Source of the DNA: an uncultured Clostridia bacterium
GTDB taxonomy: Bacteria > Bacillota > Clostridia > TANB77 > CAG-508
Direction: 5' to 3'
DNA length: 64,000 bases
Assembly (NCBI GenBank): GCA_947628215.1
Contig: CANQYZ010000007.1
Location: 1-64,000, forward strand
Positions 54,814 to 64,000 of the stretch are shown in pieces. Both the position numbers and the translations under genes were made by a program. The first letter of the stretch is position 1; every line of letters starts with the position of its first letter. The notes beneath the pieces were generated by a model. It saw only the letters and a list, made by a program, of their open reading frames with translations, was not told the origin of the DNA and ran no database searches.

Positions 54814-55510
54814 TTATTTATTTAATTCCTTATTTAATTTTTCAATTGCTTTAGTTTCTATTCTAGATACATAAGATCTAGATATTCCGGAGCACTTTTG
54901 CAATTTCACTTTGTGTTTGTGGAGTTTGGTTTTCTAATCCAAATCTCATTTTTATAATGTATTTTTCTCTTTCAGATAATACAAAATTCATTTTTTCCAT
55001 AAGTTTTTTTATTTTTAATTTTAAATCGATTTCTTCTTCTATATTTTTTTCATTATTTTCTAAAACTTCTTGAAGAGTAACAATATTGTCATCTTTATCT
55101 TTTCCAATTGGTTCATTTAAAAATACTTCTTGATTTAATTTCTTGTTACTTCTTATATACATTAAAAGTTCATTATCAATACATTTTGCGACATAAGTTG
55201 AAAGCTTCACTCCTTTTGATGAATTAAAACTATTTATTCCTTTTATAAGTCCTATTGTTCCTATTGAAATTAAGTCATCTAGATTATTATTAGAAGAATA
55301 TTTTTTAGAAATATGTGCTACTAGTCTTAAATTTTTCTCAATTAATATATTTTTAGCATTTTCATCTCCACTTTCAAATAATTTAACATATTTTTGTTCT
55401 TCTTCTGGTGAAAGAGGTTCTGGAAATAATGCATTATTTGAAATATATCCAAAAAAGAATACTGTTGAACTTAAAAAAGTTAAAAATCCTGTTATAGAAA
55501 TTATAGACAT
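54814..55510 (-). CDS. sigK: sporulation sigma factor SigK, requires +1 shift at CGG (54887-54889)
   Basis: NLRLVAHISKKYSSNNNLDDLISIGTIGLIKGINSFNSSKGVKLSTYVAKCIDNELLMYIRS...TQSEIAKVL[CGG>G]ISRSYVSRIETKAIEKLNKELNK; length mod 3 = 1. Confidence 0.95.
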
Positions 55511-55697
55511 ATTCTCCCTCCAAATCTTTATAACAAAATATATTCATTTTTAAAAATCTTGTGCACGTCACATTTAAAATGTAATTATTACTAAAAAAGT
55601 TATTTTTTTAATTTTCTTTTATTTTTTAAGTATACGTGTTAAAATAATTAAAGTGAAATTAAAAATAAATAATTATAAGAAGGGATGAAAATTAATT

Positions 55698-56865
55698 ATG
55701 AAAGATACTACAATTTCAAAAGATATACTTTATATTGGATGTGATGACAAAGATATAGACTTGTTTGAAAATCAATATATTGTTCCAAATGGTATTTCTT
55801 ATAATTCATATATTATATTAGATGAAAAAATTGCTGTTATGGATACAATAGATAAAAGAAAAACTGATGAATGGTTATCTAATTTAGAAAAAGCATTAAA
55901 TGGAAAATCTCCTGATTATTTAGTGATTTCTCACTTAGAACCAGATCATGCTTTTAATATTGGAACACTTGCAGATAAATATCCAAATATGAAATTAGTT
56001 GGAAATGATAAAACATTTGCCTTTCTTCCACAATTTTTTAACATACAAAATATAGATGATAGAAAAATAGTTGTAAAAGAAGGAGATACTTTATCTCTTG
56101 GAAATCATACATTAAAATTCTTTATGGCTCCAATGGTACACTGGCCAGAAGTTATGGTTGAATATGAAGAAACAGAAAAAATATTATTTTCAGCAGATGG
56201 GTTTGGTAAATTTGGTGCTTTAGATACAGATGAAGATTGGGATTGCGAAGCTAGAAGATATTACTTTAATATTGTTCGGAAAATATGGTTTACAAGTTCA
56301 AGCTTTACTAAAAAAAGCAAGTACTTTAGATATAAAGATGATATGTCCTCTTCATGGTCCTATCTTAAAAAATAATTTATCTCATTATATAGAAAAATAT
56401 GATATTTGGAGCTCATATAAATCAGAAACAGATGGTGTATTTATTGCTTGCAGTTCAATACATGGAAATACTTATGAAGCTTCAAAAGAATTAAAGAAAT
56501 TTTTAGAAGAAAATGGTGCAAAAAAAGTAGTACTTACTGATTTATCTAGATGTGATATAGCAGAAGCTGTAGAAGATGCTTTTAGATATGATAAAATTAT
56601 TTTTGCAGCATCTAGCTATAACTTTGGTGTATTTACTCCAATGGAGCAATTATTAAATCACCTAAAAGAAAGAAATTACCAAAATAAGAAAGTTGGAATT
56701 GTAGAAAATGGTACTTGGGCACCAACTGCTGGAAAATGTATGAAAGATATTCTTACTCAAATGAAAGATATTTCTTTTGTAGAACCACAAGTTACAATTA
56801 GAAGTAGATTAAATGATGAAAGCAGATCTAATTTAAAAGAATTAGCAAAAAGTATTTTAGAATAA
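55698..56865 (+). CDS. FprA-type flavodiiron protein, requires +1 shift at CGG (56277-56279)
   Basis: SHLEPDHAFNIGTLADKYPNMKLVGN...SADGFGKFGAL...EARRYYFNIV[CGG>G]KYGLQVQALLKKASTLDIKMICPLHGPIL...ACSSIHGNTYEA; length mod 3 = 1. Confidence 0.95.
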
Positions 56866-56967
56866 GCTATAAATTATAATAAAATAAAAAGGAAAGTACA
56901 TTAAAGCTCATTTAATGTACTTTTTATTATCTAATTTTTCTTATCTAATACTTATATTTTTCTTTTT

Positions 56968-57744
56968 CTATTCTTTTTTATAGATATAAGTTTTTATTTC
57001 TGGATATAAACTATTTAAATAAATAATATTTCCATTTCTGTCTTGTATTCTTAAGTTTGGAAAAGCTTTTAATACTTTTTCGTCACTAAAAAATGTATCT
57101 ATAATCTTTTTTAAAGTTTTATTACTATATATTTTTTCATATTGTACTTTATTATCTTCTAAATTTTCTATATCTATATTTTTATTTACAATTGTTCTTA
57201 TAGAAAATGATTCAACTGCGACTCCTGTTAATAAAATATCTATTATTACAAGAGTAGTTATAATGTATATTATCTTTTTAAATAACTTTTTTCCAACTTT
57301 TTTCTTTATGAAAAATAATAATTTATCTAATTTTGGATTTACAAAGCATATTATAATTACTGAAAGAACAGCCCAAAATAAAGAATAGTATAAACAAATT
57401 CTTCCGTTTATATTCAATGGTCTGCTATAATAATCCCACCATCTAATTCCAAATATTATTTCTCCTACTAGGCTTATAATATACTCGGTAATAGAGCCTA
57501 AAACAAGTCCTAATAAAAACACTTTTGATTTTCTTTTTCTATACTTATATAGCATCATAATAAGAACTGTTGCGCCAAATCCATATACTCCGCAAAAAGG
57601 TCCATATAAGAAACTTTTTCTGCTTTCTAATACTCCTGTTGTTATGAAGCAAAATAAAGTCTCAATAAAAAATCCTATAATACTATAAATTAGAAAATAT
57701 GAAAAAATCCTATCTAAGGTAAATCCTCTAACTTTTTTACTCAT
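56968..57744 (-). CDS. CmpB-like putative ABC transporter membrane protein
   Basis: FLIYSIIGFFIETLFCFITTGVLESRKSFLYGPFCGVYGFGAT. Confidence 0.75.
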   Translation of the reverse strand: MSKKVRGFTLDRIFSYFLIYSIIGFFIETLFCFITTGVLESRKSFLYGPFCGVYGFGATVLIMMLYKYRKRKSKVFLLGLVLGSITEYIISLVGEIIFGIRWWDYYSRPLNINGRICLYYSLFWAVLSVIIICFVNPKLDKLLFFIKKKVGKKLFKKIIYIITTLVIIDILLTGVAVESFSIRTIVNKNIDIENLEDNKVQYEKIYSNKTLKKIIDTFFSDEKVLKAFPNLRIQDRNGNIIYLNSLYPEIKTYIYKKE

Positions 57745-57773
57745 ATCTTCCCTTCTTGATATGCTATTAATAT

Positions 57774-58529
57774 TTATAAAATTAAATTATCATATTCTTC
57801 TTTTAAGCTATCTTTTGTAAATACTACTTTATTTTCTTTTACTGACCAATCATTTTTATTTGCCTTTAAAAACTCTATAACATTTTCTGCTTTATTTAAT
57901 ATTCCTGTAACTAAATCAATTGCTTCTGTTATTGTTTCTTTTTCATCTATTTGATCTTCATTTGCTCTTGTAAGTTCTAAATAAATCTTCTTATATTTAT
58001 CTGAAACTTTTTCATTTTCTATATATTTTTCAATGTTTTCTTTTTCAAGATAAGATAAAAATCTTTCTTCTTCATTCTTTAAGTCTTCTTTTAAATCTTC
58101 TATATATGCTTTTGATTCTCTAAATTCTGGTCCATCTTTTTCAAAATTACTTGGTTTTATTAAAGTATTTATTCTATCATTGTTCATAAGTGCAATCATT
58201 CTATCTAGAGATTCTGTATAATCTTTCATATATGCTTTTGCTGCTTTTTCTACCTTTGCATAATCTCCTTTGGTTACTGTTCTATTAAATCTATTTTCAA
58301 GCTCATCCATGTTAATTTCTTCTGCATTTACTATTTGTCCAATTTCAGTCATCTCTGTTTTTAATTTTTCTTCTTGCTCTTTATTATTTTGTTTTGAAAA
58401 ATCATATATTGCAAAACATCCTATTGCTAAAACTATTAGTATGATAAATACTATAAAAAAAACTTTTTTCTTCATACCCTTCCCCCATTTTACTTTATTT
58501 TTTTGTGCTAAATTTAAATTTAAAATCAT
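57774..58529 (-). CDS. hypothetical membrane-anchored protein
   Basis: ORF, N-terminal TM. Confidence 0.6.
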   Translation of the reverse strand: MILNLNLAQKNKVKWGKGMKKKVFFIVFIILIVLAIGCFAIYDFSKQNNKEQEEKLKTEMTEIGQIVNAEEINMDELENRFNRTVTKGDYAKVEKAAKAYMKDYTESLDRMIALMNNDRINTLIKPSNFEKDGPEFRESKAYIEDLKEDLKNEEERFLSYLEKENIEKYIENEKVSDKYKKIYLELTRANEDQIDEKETITEAIDLVTGILNKAENVIEFLKANKNDWSVKENKVVFTKDSLKEEYDNLIL

Positions 58530-58562
58530 TTTATCATAATTCTTTTATATTGTATAGCAAAT

Positions 58563-59642
58563 TCATTTTTCCTCTTCTTCTCTTTTTCTAAGACTAGACG
58601 TAAAATTATAAATTTGTCTACAAAGTGACGTCTCTCTCTTTCCTCCTGGAACACTTATTTTTTCTAAATCCTGATAAATATTATATAAGCTTATTCCATG
58701 TTCTTTTAAGACATCTTCATCTATTTCTTTAAAAGCAGGACAAGGCAAAACAGTACCATCATATTTTATATCTAATTTTTCAGTTCCTGCTGTGCAAGCA
58801 TGTCTAACATCTCCTAAAAGAGGAATTCCAACTCTTATTTTTCCTTTAAAATGCTTTTTACCTTCACTATATATTTTTGAAAACTCTTGCATTTCTTCAT
58901 CAGATAACATAAGAGCATCTTTATTTTCTCTTCCTCTTCCTTGAGGAACAAAATTTAAAAGACTAATATTTTGAATTCCGGCAATATCTAAACATTCTAG
59001 TAAATCTATAAATTCTCTATAATTTGTTTTCATTGGAATAAAGTGTACATCTACATCAAGTCCGCTCATTTTTGCATTTAACATGGATTTAATTACACAA
59101 GTAATTAAATGTCTTGTCCCCATAAGTCCATCATAAGTTTCTTCTTCTGCAGCTTGCATATCAAATACTATCTTTTTAAGTCCAATTTTTCTTAATAATA
59201 AAAATTCATCTCTTGAAATTTCAGAATACTCTGAACCTTGAATTAAGCTATCATAAAATCTCTTAATATTTCCTTTTTGTCTTTCATTCCAAGGTTCATA
59301 TTTATTAACTTCTGATATTTTATCTTCACATTCTTTTTTGGCTCTTTCTACTACTTCTTCTGATAATTTTTTTGCTCTTTTTATTCCACTTGTAAATATA
59401 ACTGTACTTATTCCTTTTTTTGTACAAAATTCTGCCATTTCAAATAAATCTGGATGTAAAAAAGGCTCTCCACCAGATATAGAAACTTCTTTTATTCCCC
59501 CATTTTCTAAAAAGTGATTTATAGTCTTTTCAAATACTTCTTTAGGAACAATATTTTCTTTATTAATAGACGAATTAGAAGAACAAAATTTGCAATTATT
59601 AGGACATTTTTGAATTACTTCAAAGCATAAATCTCTTAACAT
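58563..59642 (-). CDS. radical SAM protein
   Basis: CFEVIQKCPNNCKFCSSNSS...VSISGGEPFLHPDLFEMAEFC. Confidence 0.88.
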   Translation of the reverse strand: MLRDLCFEVIQKCPNNCKFCSSNSSINKENIVPKEVFEKTINHFLENGGIKEVSISGGEPFLHPDLFEMAEFCTKKGISTVIFTSGIKRAKKLSEEVVERAKKECEDKISEVNKYEPWNERQKGNIKRFYDSLIQGSEYSEISRDEFLLLRKIGLKKIVFDMQAAEEETYDGLMGTRHLITCVIKSMLNAKMSGLDVDVHFIPMKTNYREFIDLLECLDIAGIQNISLLNFVPQGRGRENKDALMLSDEEMQEFSKIYSEGKKHFKGKIRVGIPLLGDVRHACTAGTEKLDIKYDGTVLPCPAFKEIDEDVLKEHGISLYNIYQDLEKISVPGGKRETSLCRQIYNFTSSLRKREEEEK

Positions 59643-59840
59643 AATAATTATCTCTTTCTAAAATTTACGTCATATTATACTACAGTTTATTAACTTTCAC
59701 AAGAGAGTGATTTTTATTGTATTCTTATGTAAACCGTGATATAATATAAAAGTCTCTGTACACAGCTATTATTATTTCTAAATTAGCAAGACATCTTAGA
59801 AGTAGCAATAGCATAATTACATTTAGAAAGGGGTGTTTCC

Positions 59841-61259
59841 ATGAGCTACAGTGACACTTTGCAGCAAATCATTTCCAATCGGTTAGATGATGCTGCACCA
59901 TTTGCTCTCTGCCCTCTTGATGGGCGGTATGTTGCAATTGCCAAGAAACTTTCTCCATACTTCTCTGATTTTGCATTAAACGAAAACAGAGTAAAAGTGG
60001 AAGTTTTATGGTTTATTGCAATGACGGAACTTGTAAACGGAGGTGAAGTTTTAGATTCCTTTGATCCTAAGGATCGGTCTAAAGTCTTGGAGATTGCTGA
60101 GAATTTTTCTCTTGAGGACTATTTCGAAATCAAGAAAATCGAAAGCAAGACAAACCATGACGTAAAGGCCGTCGAGATCTTTGTCAGAAACAAGCTAACC
60201 TCAGCGGGCCTTGGAAAATTTGGAAGCTTCGTACACTTTGGTTGTACATCTGAAGATATCACAAATGTTTCCTATGCCCTGATGATCAAGAATGCACTTA
60301 AACGTGTGCTTCTTCCGAAAATGAGTAAACTCATAAACACTCTTGCAGACTTTGCAATTGATTATGAGGACATCCCGATGATGGCACACACGCACGGTCA
60401 GAAAGCAACTCCTACCACGGTAGGCAAAGAATTTGCTGTACATGTTTCTCGCTTCAAGAAAATCCTTGATAGCTTGGAAAAAGTCGAAATCACAGCCAAA
60501 TTTAACGGTGCGACCGGCAACTACTCAGCAGATTCTGTAGCATACCCAGGCGAAAATTGGCCAGTCATTGCAGAGCATTTTATCACTGATTATGTTGGAC
60601 TTAGCTTCAATCAAGTCACAACCCAAATTGAGCCTCACGGGTACATTTGTGAAATCTGCGATTTGATTCGTGCATTTAACAATGTCCTGATAGACTTCGA
60701 CTTAGACATTTGGCTTTATGTTTCTATGAACTATTTAAAGCAGATTCCAGTCAAGGGTGAAGTTGGTTCAAGTACAATGCCGCATAAGATAAATCCTATC
60801 AAGTTTGAGAATTCAGAATCTAATGTCTGGTTTTCAAATGCTCTCTTGATTGCACTGTCTGATAAGTTGCCTCGTTCACGTATGCAAAGAGATCTCTCAG
60901 ACTCTTCTACGCAAAGGAACATTGGACTTGCTTTCGGATACGCTCTTCAAGCAATTAGCCAGACAAACTCCGGGCTTTCCAAAATCACAATTAACGAAGA
61001 TGTGATCAAAAAAGACTTGGAGTCTAGCTGGGAAGTGCTTGCTGAACCGATTCAGACCGTCATGAGAAAGTATGGGTTGGAAAATGCCTACGACAGGCTT
61101 AAAGAACTCACCAGAGGAAAGAACATTTCCAAAGAAGACATTCAAAGTTTTATCTTGAGTTTGGACTTTCTGTCTTCAGAGGACAAAGCTACTCTTTTGG
61201 AGCTCACGCCTTCTACTTACACTGGGCTTGCATCCGAGATTGTAGATAGCATGTTCTAA
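59841..61259 (+). CDS. purB: adenylosuccinate lyase, GC-richer cassette F; CGG read as Arg three times
   Basis: CPLDGRYVAIAKKLS...TNHDVKAVEIFV...TSEDITN...GSSTMPHKINPIKFENSE...WEVLAEPIQTVMRKYGLENAYDRLKELTRGK. Confidence 0.95.
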   Translation: MSYSDTLQQIISNRLDDAAPFALCPLDGRYVAIAKKLSPYFSDFALNENRVKVEVLWFIAMTELVNGGEVLDSFDPKDRSKVLEIAENFSLEDYFEIKKIESKTNHDVKAVEIFVRNKLTSAGLGKFGSFVHFGCTSEDITNVSYALMIKNALKRVLLPKMSKLINTLADFAIDYEDIPMMAHTHGQKATPTTVGKEFAVHVSRFKKILDSLEKVEITAKFNGATGNYSADSVAYPGENWPVIAEHFITDYVGLSFNQVTTQIEPHGYICEICDLIRAFNNVLIDFDLDIWLYVSMNYLKQIPVKGEVGSSTMPHKINPIKFENSESNVWFSNALLIALSDKLPRSRMQRDLSDSSTQRNIGLAFGYALQAISQTNSGLSKITINEDVIKKDLESSWEVLAEPIQTVMRKYGLENAYDRLKELTRGKNISKEDIQSFILSLDFLSSEDKATLLELTPSTYTGLASEIVDSMF

Positions 61260-61297
61260 AGCATTTTCAAATGTAGCAAAAGAAACAGCAAAATTTA

Positions 61298-61345
61298 AGA
61301 GGGGCTGCATATACTTAATATGCAGCCCCTCCCCTTTTTTTTATT
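61298..61345 (+). terminator. terminator AGGGGCTGCATA..TATGCAGCCCCT
   Basis: perfect stem followed by T-rich tract. Confidence 0.85.
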
Positions 61346-61354
61346 GTTTATTTT

Positions 61355-62995
61355 TTAAGCTACTCTACTTTTTCTAAGTTCTTTTGCATGATTTAATGAT
61401 ATCTCTGTAATTTCTCCTGTAGATATTCTTGCAATTTCATTTATTACTTCATCTTCATTTAATTCTTTTATAGAAGTAATAGTTTTTCCATTTTTCACAT
61501 TTTTAGAAATATAATAATTCTGATCTCCTTTTGCAACTATTGTTGCTAAATGAGTTACACATATTACTTGATGCTTTTTAGATATTTCTTTTATCTTACA
61601 TCCTACTTTCTTTGCAACTATTCCACTAATTCCTGTATCTATTTCATCAAAAATAAGAATTGGAACTTTATCTACATCAGATAATACCTTTTTTATTCCA
61701 AGCATTATTCTTGACATTTCACCACCAGAAGCTATTTTAGATAAAGCTTTTGCTTCTTCTCCAATATTAGTAGATATTAAAAATTCTACTCTGTTTATAC
61801 CATTTTTATTAAACTTATCTTCTTCTAAAATTTGTACTTCAAACTTAGCATTTTTCATTTCCATATCTTTTAATTCTAAGTTAATACTATCAGATAATTC
61901 CAAAGAAGCACTATGTCTTAAATCACTTAAAATCATAGCTAAAGATTTTAGTTTTTCTTCTACTTTATTTTTTTCTTTTTTTAGATTATTTATATATTCA
62001 TCTAGATTTTCTATATCAAATAGCTCTTTTTCAATTTTTTCTTTATATTCTAAAATCTCATCTATATTATTTCCATATTTTCTTTTTAAGTCCTGAATTA
62101 AATCAAGTCTTTGTTCTAAATTTTGCTTTTCTTCATCATCATAATCTATATCATCTTTATATGAATCTAAATCTCTTTCTGCTTCCTCTATCTCATAATA
62201 GATACTGCGAACTCTTGAAGATAAGTCATTATATTTATTGTCAATATTACTTATTTTATCTATTGCTATTAAAACTGAGCTCATTTCATCTAAAATATTA
62301 TTACTTAAAGCATAATAAGATTCATTTAAACAAGAAGCTATCCTTTCTGAATTATTATAAATTTTTAATTTAGATTCTATTTTTTCTTCTTCATCTTGTT
62401 TTAAATTAGCTTCTGTTATTTCATTTAATTGATATTTTAAAAGATCAATTTTTCTTTGCTTTTCTAAATCATCTCCATAGTTTTGCTTAAGCTCTAATTT
62501 TATTTTCTGATACTTATCATATTCTTTTTTGTAATCATCTTTATATACTTTTAATTTATTTCCTATATAATTATCTAAAAATTCTATATGAGTTGATTCA
62601 TCTAAAATATATTGATTATCATGTTGTCCATGAATATCTATTATATTTTTCATAAAATCTTTAAGTTCATTAACAGTAACTAATCTTCCATTTATCTTAC
62701 ATAAATTTTTACCAGCTATATTTATTTCTCTTGAAACAATAATGTTTTCCTCTTCGCCGTCTTCTTTTTTTAAATATATAGAAGCTTCTACATAAGAGTT
62801 TTTTTCTCCTGTTCTTATCATTTCTTTAGAAAATCTTCCACCTGCTAAAATTTGCATAGAATCTATAATTAAAGTTTTACCAGCTCCTGTCTCACCTGTA
62901 AGCACATTAAATCCTTCTTTTAAATTAACAGTCAAATCATCTATTATACCTATATTTTTTATATGTAAAGTATCTATCATAAGAAATTCCTCCAT
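61355..62995 (-). CDS. recN: DNA repair protein RecN (probable start MIDTLHIKNIG)
   Basis: LTGETGAGKTLIIDSMQILAGGRFSKEMIRTGEKNSYVEAS...LSKIASGGEMSRIMLGIK...DEIDTGISG. Confidence 0.95.
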   Translation of the reverse strand: MEEFLMIDTLHIKNIGIIDDLTVNLKEGFNVLTGETGAGKTLIIDSMQILAGGRFSKEMIRTGEKNSYVEASIYLKKEDGEEENIIVSREINIAGKNLCKINGRLVTVNELKDFMKNIIDIHGQHDNQYILDESTHIEFLDNYIGNKLKVYKDDYKKEYDKYQKIKLELKQNYGDDLEKQRKIDLLKYQLNEITEANLKQDEEEKIESKLKIYNNSERIASCLNESYYALSNNILDEMSSVLIAIDKISNIDNKYNDLSSRVRSIYYEIEEAERDLDSYKDDIDYDDEEKQNLEQRLDLIQDLKRKYGNNIDEILEYKEKIEKELFDIENLDEYINNLKKEKNKVEEKLKSLAMILSDLRHSASLELSDSINLELKDMEMKNAKFEVQILEEDKFNKNGINRVEFLISTNIGEEAKALSKIASGGEMSRIMLGIKKVLSDVDKVPILIFDEIDTGISGIVAKKVGCKIKEISKKHQVICVTHLATIVAKGDQNYYISKNVKNGKTITSIKELNEDEVINEIARISTGEITEISLNHAKELRKSRVA

Positions 62996-63054
62996 ACATT
63001 TGTTTGTATAGATATAATATTATTATTGTTTGATTTTGTCAATACATTTGTTCG
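62993..63054 (-). promoter_or_regulatory. two LexA/DinR-like boxes flanking recN promoter
   Basis: minus: CGAACAAATGTATT (63041-63054) and ACAAACAAATGTATG (62993-63007), first overlapping TTGACA. Confidence 0.5.
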
Positions 63055-63059
63055 CTTTT

Positions 63060-63685
63060 TTATAAATTTCTTTTTCTAAATTCTTCAAGTAATATCTTTG
63101 TTGCCTTTTCTCTATGATTATGACTTTTTTCATAATCCTCTTCTCTCATCTCACTCATTGGCTTATCAGACCCTTCAGGAATAAAAATTGGTCCATATGT
63201 AAGTCCGCCAAGAACTTTATATTCTTTTGCTATAAATCCTTTACATTCTCCTCTTGCTACTATCTTTTCTCCATCTTCTAAAATAGCTGTTAATACACAT
63301 ACAAAAGTTGCAGATCTATCTGACATCTTATAAATGTCTTTTAATTTATTTAAAACTTTATCTAGACTTTGTATTTGAGTAGCATTTTCCCCAGCATATC
63401 TTGCTGTATATACTCCGTGGCTCTCCATTTAAAGCATCAATGCAAAGACCTGCATCATCTGTAATAATAATTCTTCCTGAAATATTTTTTCTATAACAAT
63501 AATTTTTAATTGCATTTGCTTTTATTTCTGAATTTTCTTCAAAAGTCTTTCCGATTTTCAATTATCTCTTCATTAAATCCAATATCAGATAACGTTTCTA
63601 AATCTATATCTACTTCTAGTTTTTTAAAAATCTTTCTTAAATTTTCTACTTTTGCTTTATTTGATGTTCCATATATTATTTTCAT
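63060..63685 (-). CDS. rdgB: RdgB/HAM1 dITP/XTP pyrophosphatase, requires TWO +1 shifts at CGG (63551-63553 and 63415-63417)
   Basis: MKIIYGTSNKAKVENLRKIFKKL...NEEIIEN[CGG>G]KTFEENSEIKANAIKNYC...DDAGLCIDALNGEP[CGG>G]VYTARYAGENATQ...; length mod 3 = 2. Confidence 0.95.
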
Positions 63686-63752
63686 TTATATATCTCCTAC
63701 ATATTAAAATTAAAAAACAAATAGTAATCTATACTATTTGCTTTTTATTATA

Positions 63753-64000
63753 TTATAAAAATAAACTTTTTTCTTCATTATTCTCTAAAACTTTTAATCT
63801 TAGTTTTTCTTTTTTATAAACTGTATTATTTTCATTTTCTTTATAAATTAGAAATCTAAGTACAGTATCTATTTCATCTATAATTTCGTCATCTTCAATA
63901 ATCTTTATTATTCTTTCTTTTGGAACTACTTTTATATAAATATCATTTGAATTATCAGCCTCTGCAAATCCTTTATATCCTTCACTTAAAAAGCTAAGAA
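63753..64000 (-). CDS. hypothetical protein, 5' end outside window
   Basis: open minus frame ...GFAEADNSNDIYIKVVPKERIIKIIEDDEIIDEIDTVLRFLIYKENENNTVYKKEKLRLKVLENNEEKSLFL*. Confidence 0.5.
   Translation of the reverse strand, partial: LSFLSEGYKGFAEADNSNDIYIKVVPKERIIKIIEDDEIIDEIDTVLRFLIYKENENNTVYKKEKLRLKVLENNEEKSLFL

Overview
AT-rich, spore-former-like Clostridia (Bacillota) chromosomal segment. It carries a partial Tad/Cpa pilus cluster, an ABC-2 exporter operon, an electron-bifurcating-type [FeFe] hydrogenase operon, uvrC/hpt, glmS with its ribozyme, serS with a T-box, gltX, RNase J, the hrcA-grpE-dnaK-dnaJ operon, hemW/whiA/prmC, a 6S-like RNA, sigK, purB and recN/rdgB. Main finding: 11 sites in 10 low-GC genes (Cof-like HAD, uvrC, hpt, a membrane-anchored hypothetical, glmS, a DUF1653 gene, prmC, sigK, fprA-like, rdgB twice) share one interruption. 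An in-frame CGG codon sits at the break, and the conserved protein resumes in the +1 frame with GGN (Gly) after skipping the C. Every interrupted gene I recognise in the window fits this rule. The rule also predicted an unannotated C-terminal extension of PrmC that reads as an authentic PrmC/HemK tail ending 2 nt before whiA. In the low-GC genes I found no in-frame CGG used as ordinary Arg by eye. The exceptions are one intermediate-composition MBL-fold gene and several isolated, GC-richer, apparently foreign single-gene cassettes (including purB), which do use CGG as Arg and are important counter-evidence. The sequence suggests CGG is unassigned, or inefficiently decoded, and that CGGN is read as Gly by +1 frameshifting or quadruplet decoding. 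This needs tRNA inventory, read-level and proteomic checks. Secondary observations: foreign-looking cassettes, a variant CIRCE operator, paired LexA-like boxes at recN, an attenuator-like leader, an sRNA candidate and an inverted repeat flanking a small ORF.
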